From Actinomadura rupiterrae (GTDB lineage: Bacteria; Actinomycetota; Actinomycetes; Streptosporangiales; Streptosporangiaceae), in assembly GCF_024172125.1 (NCBI RefSeq), contig NZ_JAMZEA010000003.1, positions 248,001-312,000 on the forward strand: DNA of 64,000 bases. Direction: 5' to 3'. The notes under the pieces are model-generated. The model did no database searches. It was not told where the DNA came from and was given only the letters and a program-made list of their open reading frames with translations. Of the stretch, positions 55,301 to 60,926 are shown one piece after another (position 1 is the stretch's first letter; the number at the start of each line of letters is the position of its first letter). Position numbers and translations under genes: made by a program.

Positions 55301-56905
55301 GGAGGTCGTGGACGTGGTCTTCGGGCGCACGTCGGGCTGGTTCGGCGTGCCGCCGACCGTCTTGGTCTCGTTGACCGGCGTCGGGACCGTCTTCGCCTCG
55401 GTGCTCGTCGGCGTCGAAACGGTCTTCGTTTCGTTGACCGGTGTCGAGACCGTCTTGGTTTCGGTGATCGGGGTGGAGACGGTCTTCGGCTCGTTCAGCG
55501 GGACGGGGTGGTCACCGGGCGGGAGCGAGGTCAGGTGGGACGTGTCGAAGGCGACCGCGAAGTGGCCGGACGAGCCGAGCGGGGTGACGCCGAGCGCCTT
55601 CAGGCCGGCGAGGCTGCCGTGGAGCATCACCTCGTGGACGCCGCCCATCGCGGCCCCGGCGACACCGCTCAGCCAGGACGTGTGGAACTCGTGGCTCGGG
55701 TCGAAGACGAGGTTGTACATGCCCTCGGTGAGCATCCCGGCCCCGGCGTTGCTGACCGCGCGCAGCCCGAAGCCGCCGATCTTCGGCAGCACGTCATTCG
55801 CGGCGCCCGCCAGCGCCTTGTTGATCGCGCCGGGCAGCTCGTGGGCGAACAGGTCGCGGGTCGGCGGGGTGAGCTTCCCGGCGCTGCCTCCGAGGTCCCG
55901 GCCGAGGTCCCGGCCGAGGTCGCGTTCGAGGAGGTTGCCGAGATCCTTCTTGCCCCAGTTCTCGGCCAGGTTGCGTCCGTAGCGGCTGCCGAGGTCGCGG
56001 GCTGCGTCGTTGCCGAGCGTCCCGCCGAGGTGCTGGGTGAACAGGTCGCCGAAGCCCCGGGACATGTTGTCGGCAGCGGACTTCGGCAGCGGCGTCCGCT
56101 CGGTGAGGTGCTTGAAGAAGTCGCTGCCGTGCGGCTTGAGGACGTTCCCGAGGTCGTGCTGAAGTTCGGGCCCGAGCCCTTTGAGTCCCTTGAGCTCCTT
56201 GTCGAGGTTCTTGCCGAACCGGCTCAGGAAATGGCTGAGGTACTGGGCGAGCCTGCCGAGCGGGCCGCCGACGAGCCCACCGAGCAGGCCCATCTCCGCG
56301 CTCTGGATGGTGAGCTGGGTGTCCCAGTCGGTGCGCGAGCCGTTCGCGATCTGGATGCGCTGGATGATGGCGTCCATCGCCAGCATCCCGGCCTCGCTGA
56401 TCACGACGTGCTTGATCATCCACTCCCAGAGGAACTGGAAGACCTTCTGGATCACCGTCCGGGAGACCTCCTCGGCCACCTCGGCCTCGGCCGCCGCGGC
56501 CGGGTTGAACCACCAGGTCGCCAGCGCCCACGCGATCTCCAGCGCGAGCTGGATCAGCTGCGCGATGATCATGTACTTGGCGTACTCGACGTTCGCCGCG
56601 GTGTCGCGGGCGAACTTCGCCAGCAGGTCGGACGCCTCGGCGGCGGCCGACAGGTAGCCGGGCCGGCCGTCCACGAACACCGACATCGAGTCGCGGAACT
56701 GGTCGGAGGTGTCGGCGTCGAACTCCGACTGCACCTCGTTGATCGCCTGGACGACCAGCCCCGGCAGGACGCCGCGCAGGTCGTGCGCGGTGTGCTGGTA
56801 GACCGCGGCGAGTTCCCGGAGGGCGTCCTCGTTCGCCTTCGGGAACTCCATCCCGGTCAGCCCCTTGAACAGGCCGATCAGGCCGTCCGGCAGCTCAAGC
56901 GCCAT
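46385..56905 (-). CDS. 3506-residue type VII-associated protein with three metalloprotease motifs
   Basis: The N-terminus (about 1-190) is helical and WXG100-like with hydrophobic stretches (MIIAQLIQLALEIAWALATW). At 683-693 lies HEVMHSFGLRD with a possible Met-turn EGLM (M714). At 3106-3116 lies HELLHYLGLPD with EGVM (M3136). Both match snapalysin-type metzincins (HExxHxxGxxD), and the sequences before them are related, so the domain is duplicated. At 3408-3419 lies HEATH then GTLD, with NADSY at 3478, as in M35 aspzincins. Residues about 2410-2735 form a long coiled-coil; 471-520 is a KTVSTP repeat. The middle third is beta-rich and unrecognised. It is probably a secreted effector, encoded 17 bp after a WXG100-like gene. 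Confidence 0.85.
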   Translation of the reverse strand: MALELPDGLIGLFKGLTGMEFPKANEDALRELAAVYQHTAHDLRGVLPGLVVQAINEVQSEFDADTSDQFRDSMSVFVDGRPGYLSAAAEASDLLAKFARDTAANVEYAKYMIIAQLIQLALEIAWALATWWFNPAAAAEAEVAEEVSRTVIQKVFQFLWEWMIKHVVISEAGMLAMDAIIQRIQIANGSRTDWDTQLTIQSAEMGLLGGLVGGPLGRLAQYLSHFLSRFGKNLDKELKGLKGLGPELQHDLGNVLKPHGSDFFKHLTERTPLPKSAADNMSRGFGDLFTQHLGGTLGNDAARDLGSRYGRNLAENWGKKDLGNLLERDLGRDLGRDLGGSAGKLTPPTRDLFAHELPGAINKALAGAANDVLPKIGGFGLRAVSNAGAGMLTEGMYNLVFDPSHEFHTSWLSGVAGAAMGGVHEVMLHGSLAGLKALGVTPLGSSGHFAVAFDTSHLTSLPPGDHPVPLNEPKTVSTPITETKTVSTPVNETKTVSTPTSTEAKTVPTPVNETKTVGGTPNQPDVRPKTTSTTSTSDEPPARYTEIATDDFDPLASARNSRASGLSEAVKELGSPDPVRYAVRRVPDPLGGGGMVREHVVRVQLDGGGLPPEQLEALKTSFADELDRLVNVGSALPRSREEFRVRVEFVDSGAHTQVKVVPGNGRSDTATWFAGAPPRAWVHEVMHSFGLRDGYARPNRLLGGGAALEGEGLMSGALHDEDAPGLLPGHLEKIENQSDAWLSPGATTTTHAAPEHPPTSPQHPRQAPEDEQEGTRLEPLPTDQQQPRLVRTMPKPENVAGSTVTFEDGDRKLPALFDETFGGAEVKLLGTSQVLNAISERTGVPVDRLPADLRHAVHAAPGTLAGDGRAFTYTDAKGRPHEVRLTLKGGNWTAADPQGDKTKVVSSHEGADAIASTAKQASTRFQVAVKASETGMTVSGLPTSGAVADTKVAGMVSAGLTGSQAQGVSHVLNSQVKAKGETSAGLSHLFRGDAFFELTITPSKGASHTASFGMRHGITARISDDLTSTKDVDARPSRIPLAYEPATSRPLTVVHSEGMSSVRELRETAMNWLARNHPELARPGAHRSEVNRLLSADNLLANQNAAQHEMLTTANLPGLDGRFGVRSRVTGIELVGAGTKVTGSTSVASQVKAETGTKDTLSVSLDVSGGPSVSHSFGALQLSGRAAASVKVTNSSEQASTGGASAADTSKVKYSELPLYRVRRDITVHLPDGTSETRPVVTLDRLTPSDARAFAGWDAGRDRSEPPAPSHLPKDRPRLLGPHAVEGLDHAEDFHHELLDALSRPGSDLPPHLVVRPGQRRDDFPNELSYRRAQENTQRLRTAMRQAQLQGQLSSLVNDGVPVKLKQMHDGRMHTVVVRLRAELTDRAFDGASRDVASLSRTAAATRRADGSQTDTQGFEAGLDVTLRLAHDQGDKTSQGVQAAAGYKGGGKRTEKTAYGTTYSSSGESSFDGPANRWKYNANLTADVTTYSRPRKLKRVLGVGALEQFVNRSETRPLTGGDDAPLTHKDEIVLLVPDRLTHNHNPARFQDITPRPTDNRRTFTETADQLAGGTFGKGPKDELLGESYKLEDIVTDGLNHALTEVLREASGDQWQYTEPGSGPHDLLEALLSQPVVRSAPQRFAEGLQVPGVRAEGPFRDMVADVGLRMALTNHRLAGPPVRMSTKLSAGLDQVAGRTTGTGLTHKITAALGYSGNHGPNDLASYGPGASLLDVAKSVSKGLSLTATGKQSRKYTGWMVPIVADVSFALAAKVGKTGPLAFTEVAPRPAASREVNVEAGALIYVPENELHLWLDGAPDVAPVKDEPWHQEDWTRSPAYMTHPPSAHTVVQEAEKLLADAGVKLDAPSRDRLRALISDHALPSLADAMEGGGLTSRLRTANRLLWKFEGDRKTGTDGGWDPIQDLKDLKLSSSSGRLTLELVRNGEPEFHGLGHDTELEVASELASAEDKAVSKSVGGLNANMTLGEAIKTPDPKLVGAGPSVTVDGGRKQTDGTTESSTHTTSSTITYKGSEARFDTDVSLRITFTLDGKELPRTIPAGTVREYISTSLLRPGGALRHDAPNPVEHAAAKVTEPGAPGPLVRDGKGGTWDKLSSDKFAIHALDHISDLRESVHTAVRAATSTRRDGPSGTPPPVGSPNLTRPGSAAGEALSGLLNATGFKALLYKALSTGEPVVLPRLPDRALIGGTDLTVSLRPEIDVSGAELLTASDKVTLGGTTKAAAGSDIEFGTEASSTASPTLVLTGDDAHDGFQTTGAPNPGIVGSGSGDTGNRKPGTTTATSNEPPAERSFLFRVPVRLTTVAQAHRRVRDSDAATWMAQHTPFYTPRSLRARQTEADTHVTLWLSESEAKRFGLLTEERYPDAVKKAWDADGEAEDAWTEKRREHDDTVHRLKENAGDRDPATVLQEARAASDRANLTHENRRDERRTAESDASRLDRRHRDLDDQAAKLQDSIGQLERRRDLHRADLHRAQSELRGLRDEQTRHQDDLDTATRDLTEQRSIRDQARDSLGRARDEEEQARQRYARRYRRWADTIAERDAHINDVTKPPAARDEAQRRTDNARTAFEHAERDLSAASRRVSELTSAAGDADARVAEAESRHERLLTAVEDGDRKIRETEVRADRSSAALRETETLLDRDRNALSETAGRRDRAASELREARRKAAAARQAEAEALQAAARARENLARIDTDASRLAVADAEKRWRDARANAARLTADPSAEPAVLTVSKDEDDQPPRFTIADDQVTSPTGSLLKLSDSVSPQGRSLQHALSELLPSVGSSEDVHAKLLSAFDRPANQRRYADVLAVDDTDTFTPQELEAAGIRLGGPQQNEFDALKVMPHSQPLTGAQRHALARTMLSRGGDGWDHSAADLLPDLAAREFGVRLTVVAEDGTFQTFNESGGGRDVTVVLKDGKFHAAHPTVEAVSENLHPDAWDHLRDETTPKSLWTERTELLHPQGGDRLYDDIVSALGGLRQETTRIRYDLREYKIEGKSVSEFTLRVHFDSSDSGVSGVSGGELDGLHQRMQDGLDLLVNQRFHLPTGGNQLHVRVERVGDPDRAHVRMKVSPGAGTPKQDHVFVENDHRQLTHELLHYLGLPDDYERGAVLHSSSSVSSEGVMHSVAATQDKVLTEHDLTRIEEIAKQAHHDVPRPDDTTDTPSAPPLDQAPLVPSPVWRYDGGTGQWVNVNAPHQTHPDGGPEGVPPRPLHGDQFDQATGKLYSSANVSIKAEGTVENYAVKEQRTRNAVADAKRRIDQVVDLLGSKLRTPQTMRSTDHPLHPDHPVRKALDSSFPVLRDKPQHEILTYVDRVVDVLTRVRDGLDSAQASIKIVPGGNPTHLGWVKPTWTEIGQRLTDPKQMERDELAPMFERTSSIRLAQIGGHTELTWLLIHEATHRFAGTLDYQYSSYNDEVLYDGMPEDVVIPNDDRNVRDPGSYTGSSEADIKKKQANWYAMGLRGLMNADSYGQFILTATGEPAPARTGRGTGGHP
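55345..55492 (-). repeat. KTVSTPxxET repeats in the giant protein
   Basis: Residues about 471-520 contain five copies of a 10-12-residue unit, ETKTVSTPVN and variants. It forms a Thr-rich linker between the helical N-terminus and the first metalloprotease domain. Confidence 0.85.
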
Positions 56906-56922
56906 GCGTGTTCCCGCCGTCC

Positions 56923-57246
56923 TCAGCGGCGGGGGTGGAGGTCATGGCCCAGCTCGGTGTTCTCCATCTCGGTCTTGCCGAAGCGCTTGGCGGTGCCGAG
57001 CAGGACGTCCGCGCTGGACTCGAACCCGTGCGGGAGGCTCTGCATGAGCCTGCCCAGGTTCTCCCGCGCGGGCCCGTACACCTCGTGGAACTTGCCGCCG
57101 GTCTCGTCGTCGCCCCAGCACGCGCCGAGCAGCTCCAGGGACGTCGCGTGCCGGTCGGCGATCGCCCTGGCGACCCTGGCCAACTCGGCGACGGCGCTGC
57201 TGCGGTCGGCCAGGCCGTCCGGGTCGACGGACAGGAAGTCGGCCAT
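56923..57246 (-). CDS. WXG100-like protein
   Basis: The 107-residue protein has two helices around CWGDDETGGKFHEVY (W44-G45), a WxG-type turn seen in actinobacterial WXG100 proteins that precede large effectors. It begins MADFLSVDPDGLADRSSAVA. It probably dimerises and is exported with, or serves as a targeting partner for, the giant protein encoded 17 bp downstream. Its ATG overlaps the last base of the YbaB-like stop (TGATG). A YGPARE is present, but not the exact YxxxD/E spacing. Confidence 0.82.
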   Translation of the reverse strand: MADFLSVDPDGLADRSSAVAELARVARAIADRHATSLELLGACWGDDETGGKFHEVYGPARENLGRLMQSLPHGFESSADVLLGTAKRFGKTEMENTELGHDLHPRR

Positions 57247-57584
57247 CAGAACGCCCCCAGGAACGAGCGCAGGCGCTCCTTGTCCGCGCGCAGCGGCTCG
57301 AACGCCTCGCTGACCTGCTCGGCCATCGTCCGCTGCGCCTCGACGACGGTCTCGCTGACGGCCGCGGCGAGTTCCGCCGGGGCCATCGTGCGGTACCGGG
57401 TGGTGTTGAAGGTCAGGCCGACGAGCCCGCCGCGCGCGTCAACCGTCGCCGTGACCAGCCTGTTCGCGGACGTCGCCGACGCCGTCCGCTCCCGCAGTTC
57501 GGCTCCCGTGCTGCGCAGCCTCGCCGTCTGCTCCGCCAACTGTCCGAGCGCCTGCTGGAGCTGCTCCTGGAACGACGTACTCAT
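57246..57584 (-). CDS. YbaB/EbfC-like protein in the type VII locus
   Basis: The 112-residue product has the YbaB helix-sheet-helix plan: an N-terminal helix QEQLQQALGQLAEQTARLRS, a beta region TVDARGGLVGLTFNTTRY, and a C-terminal helix. Such proteins are frequent in actinobacterial ESX loci, where they are thought to act as adaptors for WXG proteins rather than as nucleoid proteins. The ATG at 57584 lies inside the end of the upstream 697-codon frame; the family needs this start. Its stop overlaps the next gene's ATG. Confidence 0.82.
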   Translation of the reverse strand: MSTSFQEQLQQALGQLAEQTARLRSTGAELRERTASATSANRLVTATVDARGGLVGLTFNTTRYRTMAPAELAAAVSETVVEAQRTMAEQVSEAFEPLRADKERLRSFLGAF

Positions 57585-59532
57585 ATTCGGCTTCCGTCCT
57601 GCTTCTGCGCTTGGCGCGGCGGCCGAGGACCCCGGCACTGCGCTTACCGTCCTGCCAGGTCCCCTCGTCCTCCGACACCCATGTCGTGCGTTCGCGTTCG
57701 GCGTTCTGCTGCCCGCCCGCGCCGCCGCCCTGCGCGCCGGCGGTCGGCGGGTAGAGCGGGACGCCGCCCTGGCCCTTGGCGGCCGAGCCGTCCGCCTGCG
57801 GGGACAGGCTCGGGTCGGCGACGGTCTTCGGGAGGCCGCCGGTTCCGTTCCCGGTGCCGAGTTCGCCGCTGCCGCCCGTCCCGCCGGGGATGCGGCCCCC
57901 GCCGCTGCTGGTCGGCACCTTGCCCATCTGGTTCTGGAGGCGGCGCAGTTCCTTTTCGGCCTGCTTCCGCGCGTCCTCCTGCGCCTTGGCGAGCGCGTCG
58001 GCCTGCTTGCGCGCCTCGTCGCGGAGCCGGGCCGCGTTCTCCTCGGCATTCTTGCGGGCCTGCTCCTCGGCCTTCTTCAGGTCGTCGAGGTACTTCTGCT
58101 GGGCCTTGCGGCGCTTCTCGTCCTCCTTGGCGGCGTTCTTGTTGCCGTTCGGGTTGTTCGTGCTCGGGACGAACCCGTGGCCGCCGCCTTTGGGGTTGTT
58201 CTTGCCCTGGCCGGGTCCGGTGCCCGGGCCGTTGCCCGGGCCGTTCTTGCCCGTGCCGTTCGTATTGTGCGAGCCGCCCGGCGTCAGGCTGCCGGAACCG
58301 CCGCCCTGCGGGCCCTTCGAGCCGTTCGGGCCCTGGCCGTTCCCGTTCCCGTTGCCCGTTCCGTTGCCGTTACCGTCGCCGGTGGTGCCACTGCCGGGGC
58401 CTTTGCCGTCGGGGCCCTTGTCACCTGATCCCGGGCCATTGCCATTGCCGGAGTTCTTCGGGTCGAACGGGTTGCCGGAGCCACCGCCGCCCGCCAGCGG
58501 CGAGGACGGCAGGTACCGCTGCATGTGGCCCTCGGCCGTCAGGTAGGCGTTGTTGAGCGTGGACATGGCGGAGGTGGCCGGGACGTCGAGCTTCTCGCCG
58601 ACCGACGTCAGCCACTTCAGCTTCGCCGCCGCGGACAGCGCCTCGTAGAAGGACGGGAGCGACGCGTCCATCCCGTTGCCGAAGCGGTACGGCGCGTTCG
58701 CGTTGGTCGGCGGGGACTGCATCCACTCGTCCACCACGGCGCTCAGCGCGCCCATCGGCATGGACAGCGGGTCCGCGCGCCAGGTCCAGTAGGCCGTCCG
58801 GAGCGAGTTGAGCGCGGTGACCAGGTTGTTCTTCGCGGTGAGCAGCGCGACGCCCATCGGCGGCTCGGCGCTCATGTGGTCGTGCAGGAGCGTGAAGCCG
58901 ACCGACAGCCTGTCGATCAGCTTCCAGATCTCGTCGGCGGCCTCGCCCTTGAGCGCGGCCTCGTCGCCGCCGAGCCCGCTCTGCCAGCCCTTCACCTTGG
59001 CCTGCGTGGTCTCCAGCCAGGAGATCACCTGGCCGAACTGGGTGGCCAGCTCGTCGAACGAGCCGAGCCGGACGGCCTTGGTGTCCTCGCCGCGCGCCGC
59101 CGAGTCGAGGATGTTGATCGCGTTGACCGAGTACTGCTCGATCGGGCTGTTCGCGCCGTTGCCCAGCTCGTGCTTGGGACCCTCGCCGCCCTTCGGCCCC
59201 CACGGGTAGTCGAAGGTGAAGAAGTAGGTGTAGCCGCCGACCGACCACGTCCTGACCATGTCGTGGCTGCCCGCCGACGAGGTGGACGAGCTTCCGTAGG
59301 AGTAGTAGCGGATCCACTGCACCGACGGGTCCGACACGGCCGACCGCGTGGGGACGGCCGGCAGCGTCTTGCCGTCGGTGAAGCTGTTGATCGCCAGCTC
59401 CCAGGTGCCCATCCCGCCGGTCGCGGGACCGTCGCCCTGGTTGTCGGTGAGCGGGTCGCCCGGCTTGATGCTCTTCGTGTTCGTCCCGTCGTCGCCGAAC
59501 GTGGGCTCGTGCGAGTCGATCGGCTTGGTCAT
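57439..59532 (-). CDS. WXG-type large substrate with Gly/Asn-rich linker
   Basis: The 697-codon frame encodes an N-terminal globular and helical part (about 1-350) with WQSGLGGDEAALKGEAADEI, a WXG-type helix turn. It continues with a Gly/Asn/Pro-rich linker (about 350-470), a charged helix (about 475-550, KEDEKRRKAQQKYLDDLKKA) and a short tail. It resembles PPE-like or WXG-fold substrates of actinobacterial type VII systems. The start overlaps the previous stop (TGATG). The last 48 codons overlap the YbaB-like gene in another frame and have poor codon bias, so the true end may lie near 57585 if a frameshift is present. Confidence 0.75.
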   Translation of the reverse strand: MTKPIDSHEPTFGDDGTNTKSIKPGDPLTDNQGDGPATGGMGTWELAINSFTDGKTLPAVPTRSAVSDPSVQWIRYYSYGSSSTSSAGSHDMVRTWSVGGYTYFFTFDYPWGPKGGEGPKHELGNGANSPIEQYSVNAINILDSAARGEDTKAVRLGSFDELATQFGQVISWLETTQAKVKGWQSGLGGDEAALKGEAADEIWKLIDRLSVGFTLLHDHMSAEPPMGVALLTAKNNLVTALNSLRTAYWTWRADPLSMPMGALSAVVDEWMQSPPTNANAPYRFGNGMDASLPSFYEALSAAAKLKWLTSVGEKLDVPATSAMSTLNNAYLTAEGHMQRYLPSSPLAGGGGSGNPFDPKNSGNGNGPGSGDKGPDGKGPGSGTTGDGNGNGTGNGNGNGQGPNGSKGPQGGGSGSLTPGGSHNTNGTGKNGPGNGPGTGPGQGKNNPKGGGHGFVPSTNNPNGNKNAAKEDEKRRKAQQKYLDDLKKAEEQARKNAEENAARLRDEARKQADALAKAQEDARKQAEKELRRLQNQMGKVPTSSGGGRIPGGTGGSGELGTGNGTGGLPKTVADPSLSPQADGSAAKGQGGVPLYPPTAGAQGGGAGGQQNAERERTTWVSEDEGTWQDGKRSAGVLGRRAKRRSRTEAEYEYVVPGAAPAGARTVGGADGEAAQHGSRTAGADGVGDVREQAGHGDG

Positions 59533-59990
59533 CAGGACTTCCCGGACGGATCTCCGGACGACCCGCCGGGCTGGTTCGAGCCCCCGCCCGGCTGGTTCGA
59601 GCCCCCGCCGGGCTGCGTCGAACCACCGCCGCCGGACGTCGGCGCGAGCGTGTTGAGGATCGCGTCGACCTCGGCGACCGTCAGGCCGTTCTCCAGCTCG
59701 GTCTTGTCGGCGGTGGCCAGCGTCAGCTCGATCGCGTCGACCATCTGGCCGAGCGTGCCCTTCAGCGCGTCCCGCCAGGTCACCACGCTCTTGGCGGCGG
59801 TCTGCACGGCGGTCGCGAGCCCGGCGCCGCCCGGCAGCAGCGTGCCCGCGCCCGGCTCCAGCGTCTTGTCGGTGACGTTGCCCATCGACACGAGGCCCGG
59901 GGCGGTGGTGACCTCGGTGGCGAGCGGCGTGACGTCCTTGCTCTCGAAGTCCCTCAGCCAGGCTTCGTCGATCTTGATGGTCTCCGCCAT
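59532..59990 (-). CDS. helical type VII-associated protein with repeat tail
   Basis: The 152-residue protein has a folded region (about 1-118) with MAETIKIDEAWLRDFESKDV and WRDALKGTLGQMVDAIELTL, followed by three STQPGGG/SNQPGGG repeats. It is helical and WXG-like in length without the turn. It lies 1 bp after a WXG100 gene and overlaps the next start, so it is a fixed member of the operon. It could be a chaperone or a substrate; no family is recognised with certainty. Confidence 0.7.
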   Translation of the reverse strand: MAETIKIDEAWLRDFESKDVTPLATEVTTAPGLVSMGNVTDKTLEPGAGTLLPGGAGLATAVQTAAKSVVTWRDALKGTLGQMVDAIELTLATADKTELENGLTVAEVDAILNTLAPTSGGGGSTQPGGGSNQPGGGSNQPGGSSGDPSGKS

Positions 59991-59991
59991 G

Positions 59992-60288
59992 TCAGCGGAT
60001 CTCCGACCACTGGAAGGACAGCTTGGCGTCGGTGCCGGAGTAGTTCGCGCGGATCTCCACCAGCGCCTGCTGCGCCTTGGTGAGGACCGTCCGCATGTCC
60101 TCGACCTTGGCGTTCCAGGCGTTCTGGACGGCCTGGTAGGTCTGCGGGTTCTCACCCAGCCACTGCGACTTCAGCGGCTCGATCTGGTCGTTGAGGTGCG
60201 CGACGATCGCGCCGACGCGGAGGGTGGCCTGGGCCAGGTCGTCGGTGACGCTGTCGACGGTGCCGGTGTGGACGGTGTAGTCGGGCAT
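59992..60288 (-). CDS. WXG100 protein with YxxxD tail
   Basis: The 98-residue protein has the full family plan: helix, W43-L44-G45 turn in SQWLGENPQTY, second helix, and the export signal Y83-SGT-D87 near the end. These proteins leave the cell as dimers through the EccC-driven channel. AAGGAGAG lies 7 bases before the ATG, so it may be highly expressed. It follows another WXG100 gene by 116 bp, and the two may pair as an EsxA/EsxB-like couple. Confidence 0.9.
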   Translation of the reverse strand: MPDYTVHTGTVDSVTDDLAQATLRVGAIVAHLNDQIEPLKSQWLGENPQTYQAVQNAWNAKVEDMRTVLTKAQQALVEIRANYSGTDAKLSFQWSEIR

Positions 60289-60345
60289 GGATCTCTCCTT
60301 CGGGAGGCGGGGGGAAGGCGGGGCGAGGCGGCGCGGCGGGTCGGT

Positions 60346-60420
60346 CCGCGGCGCGCGGCCGGCGGCGGCGGGTAAGCCCGCGGCGCGCGGCCGGCGGGGG
60401 CGGGTCAGCCCGCGGCGCCG
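60346..60420. repeat. 32-bp tandem repeat at the end of a WXG100 gene
   Basis: CCGCGGCGCGCGGCCGGCGG and following bases repeat at 60346 and 60378, with a partial third from 60410. The stop codon of the 60405-60746 gene lies in the second copy; the first copy has TAA at the matching plus-strand place. Confidence 0.75.
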
Positions 60421-60746
60421 AGCTCCTTGCCGATCCAGGCCATCGCTTGGTCGATGTTGTCGTTCTCCATGCGCTTGTAGGACGCGTCGTGGCTCATCAG
60501 CAGGTTGCCCATCTCCTCGATCTTGGAGATCACGCCCTGCAGGTCGGTGAGCCACTCGTGCACCGCGTTCTGGTAGCGGGTCGCCGCCTCGCCGGTCCAC
60601 CCCGCGCTGAGCGAGCCGCGGATCTCGTCCACCATCAGGTGCACGCCCCGGCAGTCGCCCGCCGCGGTCTCCAGCGCGCGGATGCCGGTGGTCATCGCCT
60701 GGTCGGTCGTCTGGAGCGTTCCGGGCACACCCTGGTCAGCGGTCAT
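60405..60746 (-). CDS. WXG100 protein with YxxxE tail
   Basis: The 113-residue product has W50-T51-G52 in LSAGWTGEAATRYQ and Y90-KRM-E94 near the end, the two marks of a type VII substrate. AAGGA precedes the ATG. It is the first gene of the long leftward substrate operon, 180 bp after eccB, and probably the partner of the next WXG100 protein. Confidence 0.9.
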   Translation of the reverse strand: MTADQGVPGTLQTTDQAMTTGIRALETAAGDCRGVHLMVDEIRGSLSAGWTGEAATRYQNAVHEWLTDLQGVISKIEEMGNLLMSHDASYKRMENDNIDQAMAWIGKELGAAG

Positions 60747-60926
60747 GGCGGATCCTTCTCGCGGGGGGTCGAGCGGGGTCGTGGGACGCGGACCGCCGGG
60801 CGGGCCGCGGCAGGCGGTAGTTGATCACAGCCGCCGGGGCCGATTCCAGAGCCCAGACGAAAATTTGAAACAACGTTCACCTATCGGGCGGAACCCGACG
60901 TTCCCCTCGCCCGTCACGGCGTCGGC
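60747..60926. promoter_or_regulatory. gap between eccB and the WXG100 operon, probable promoter
   Basis: A locally A/T-rich patch (about 60857-60885, GACGAAAATTTGAAACAACG) stands out from the GC-rich surroundings. It lies 111-139 bp upstream of the first WXG100 start and probably carries a promoter for the substrate operon. Confidence 0.45.
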
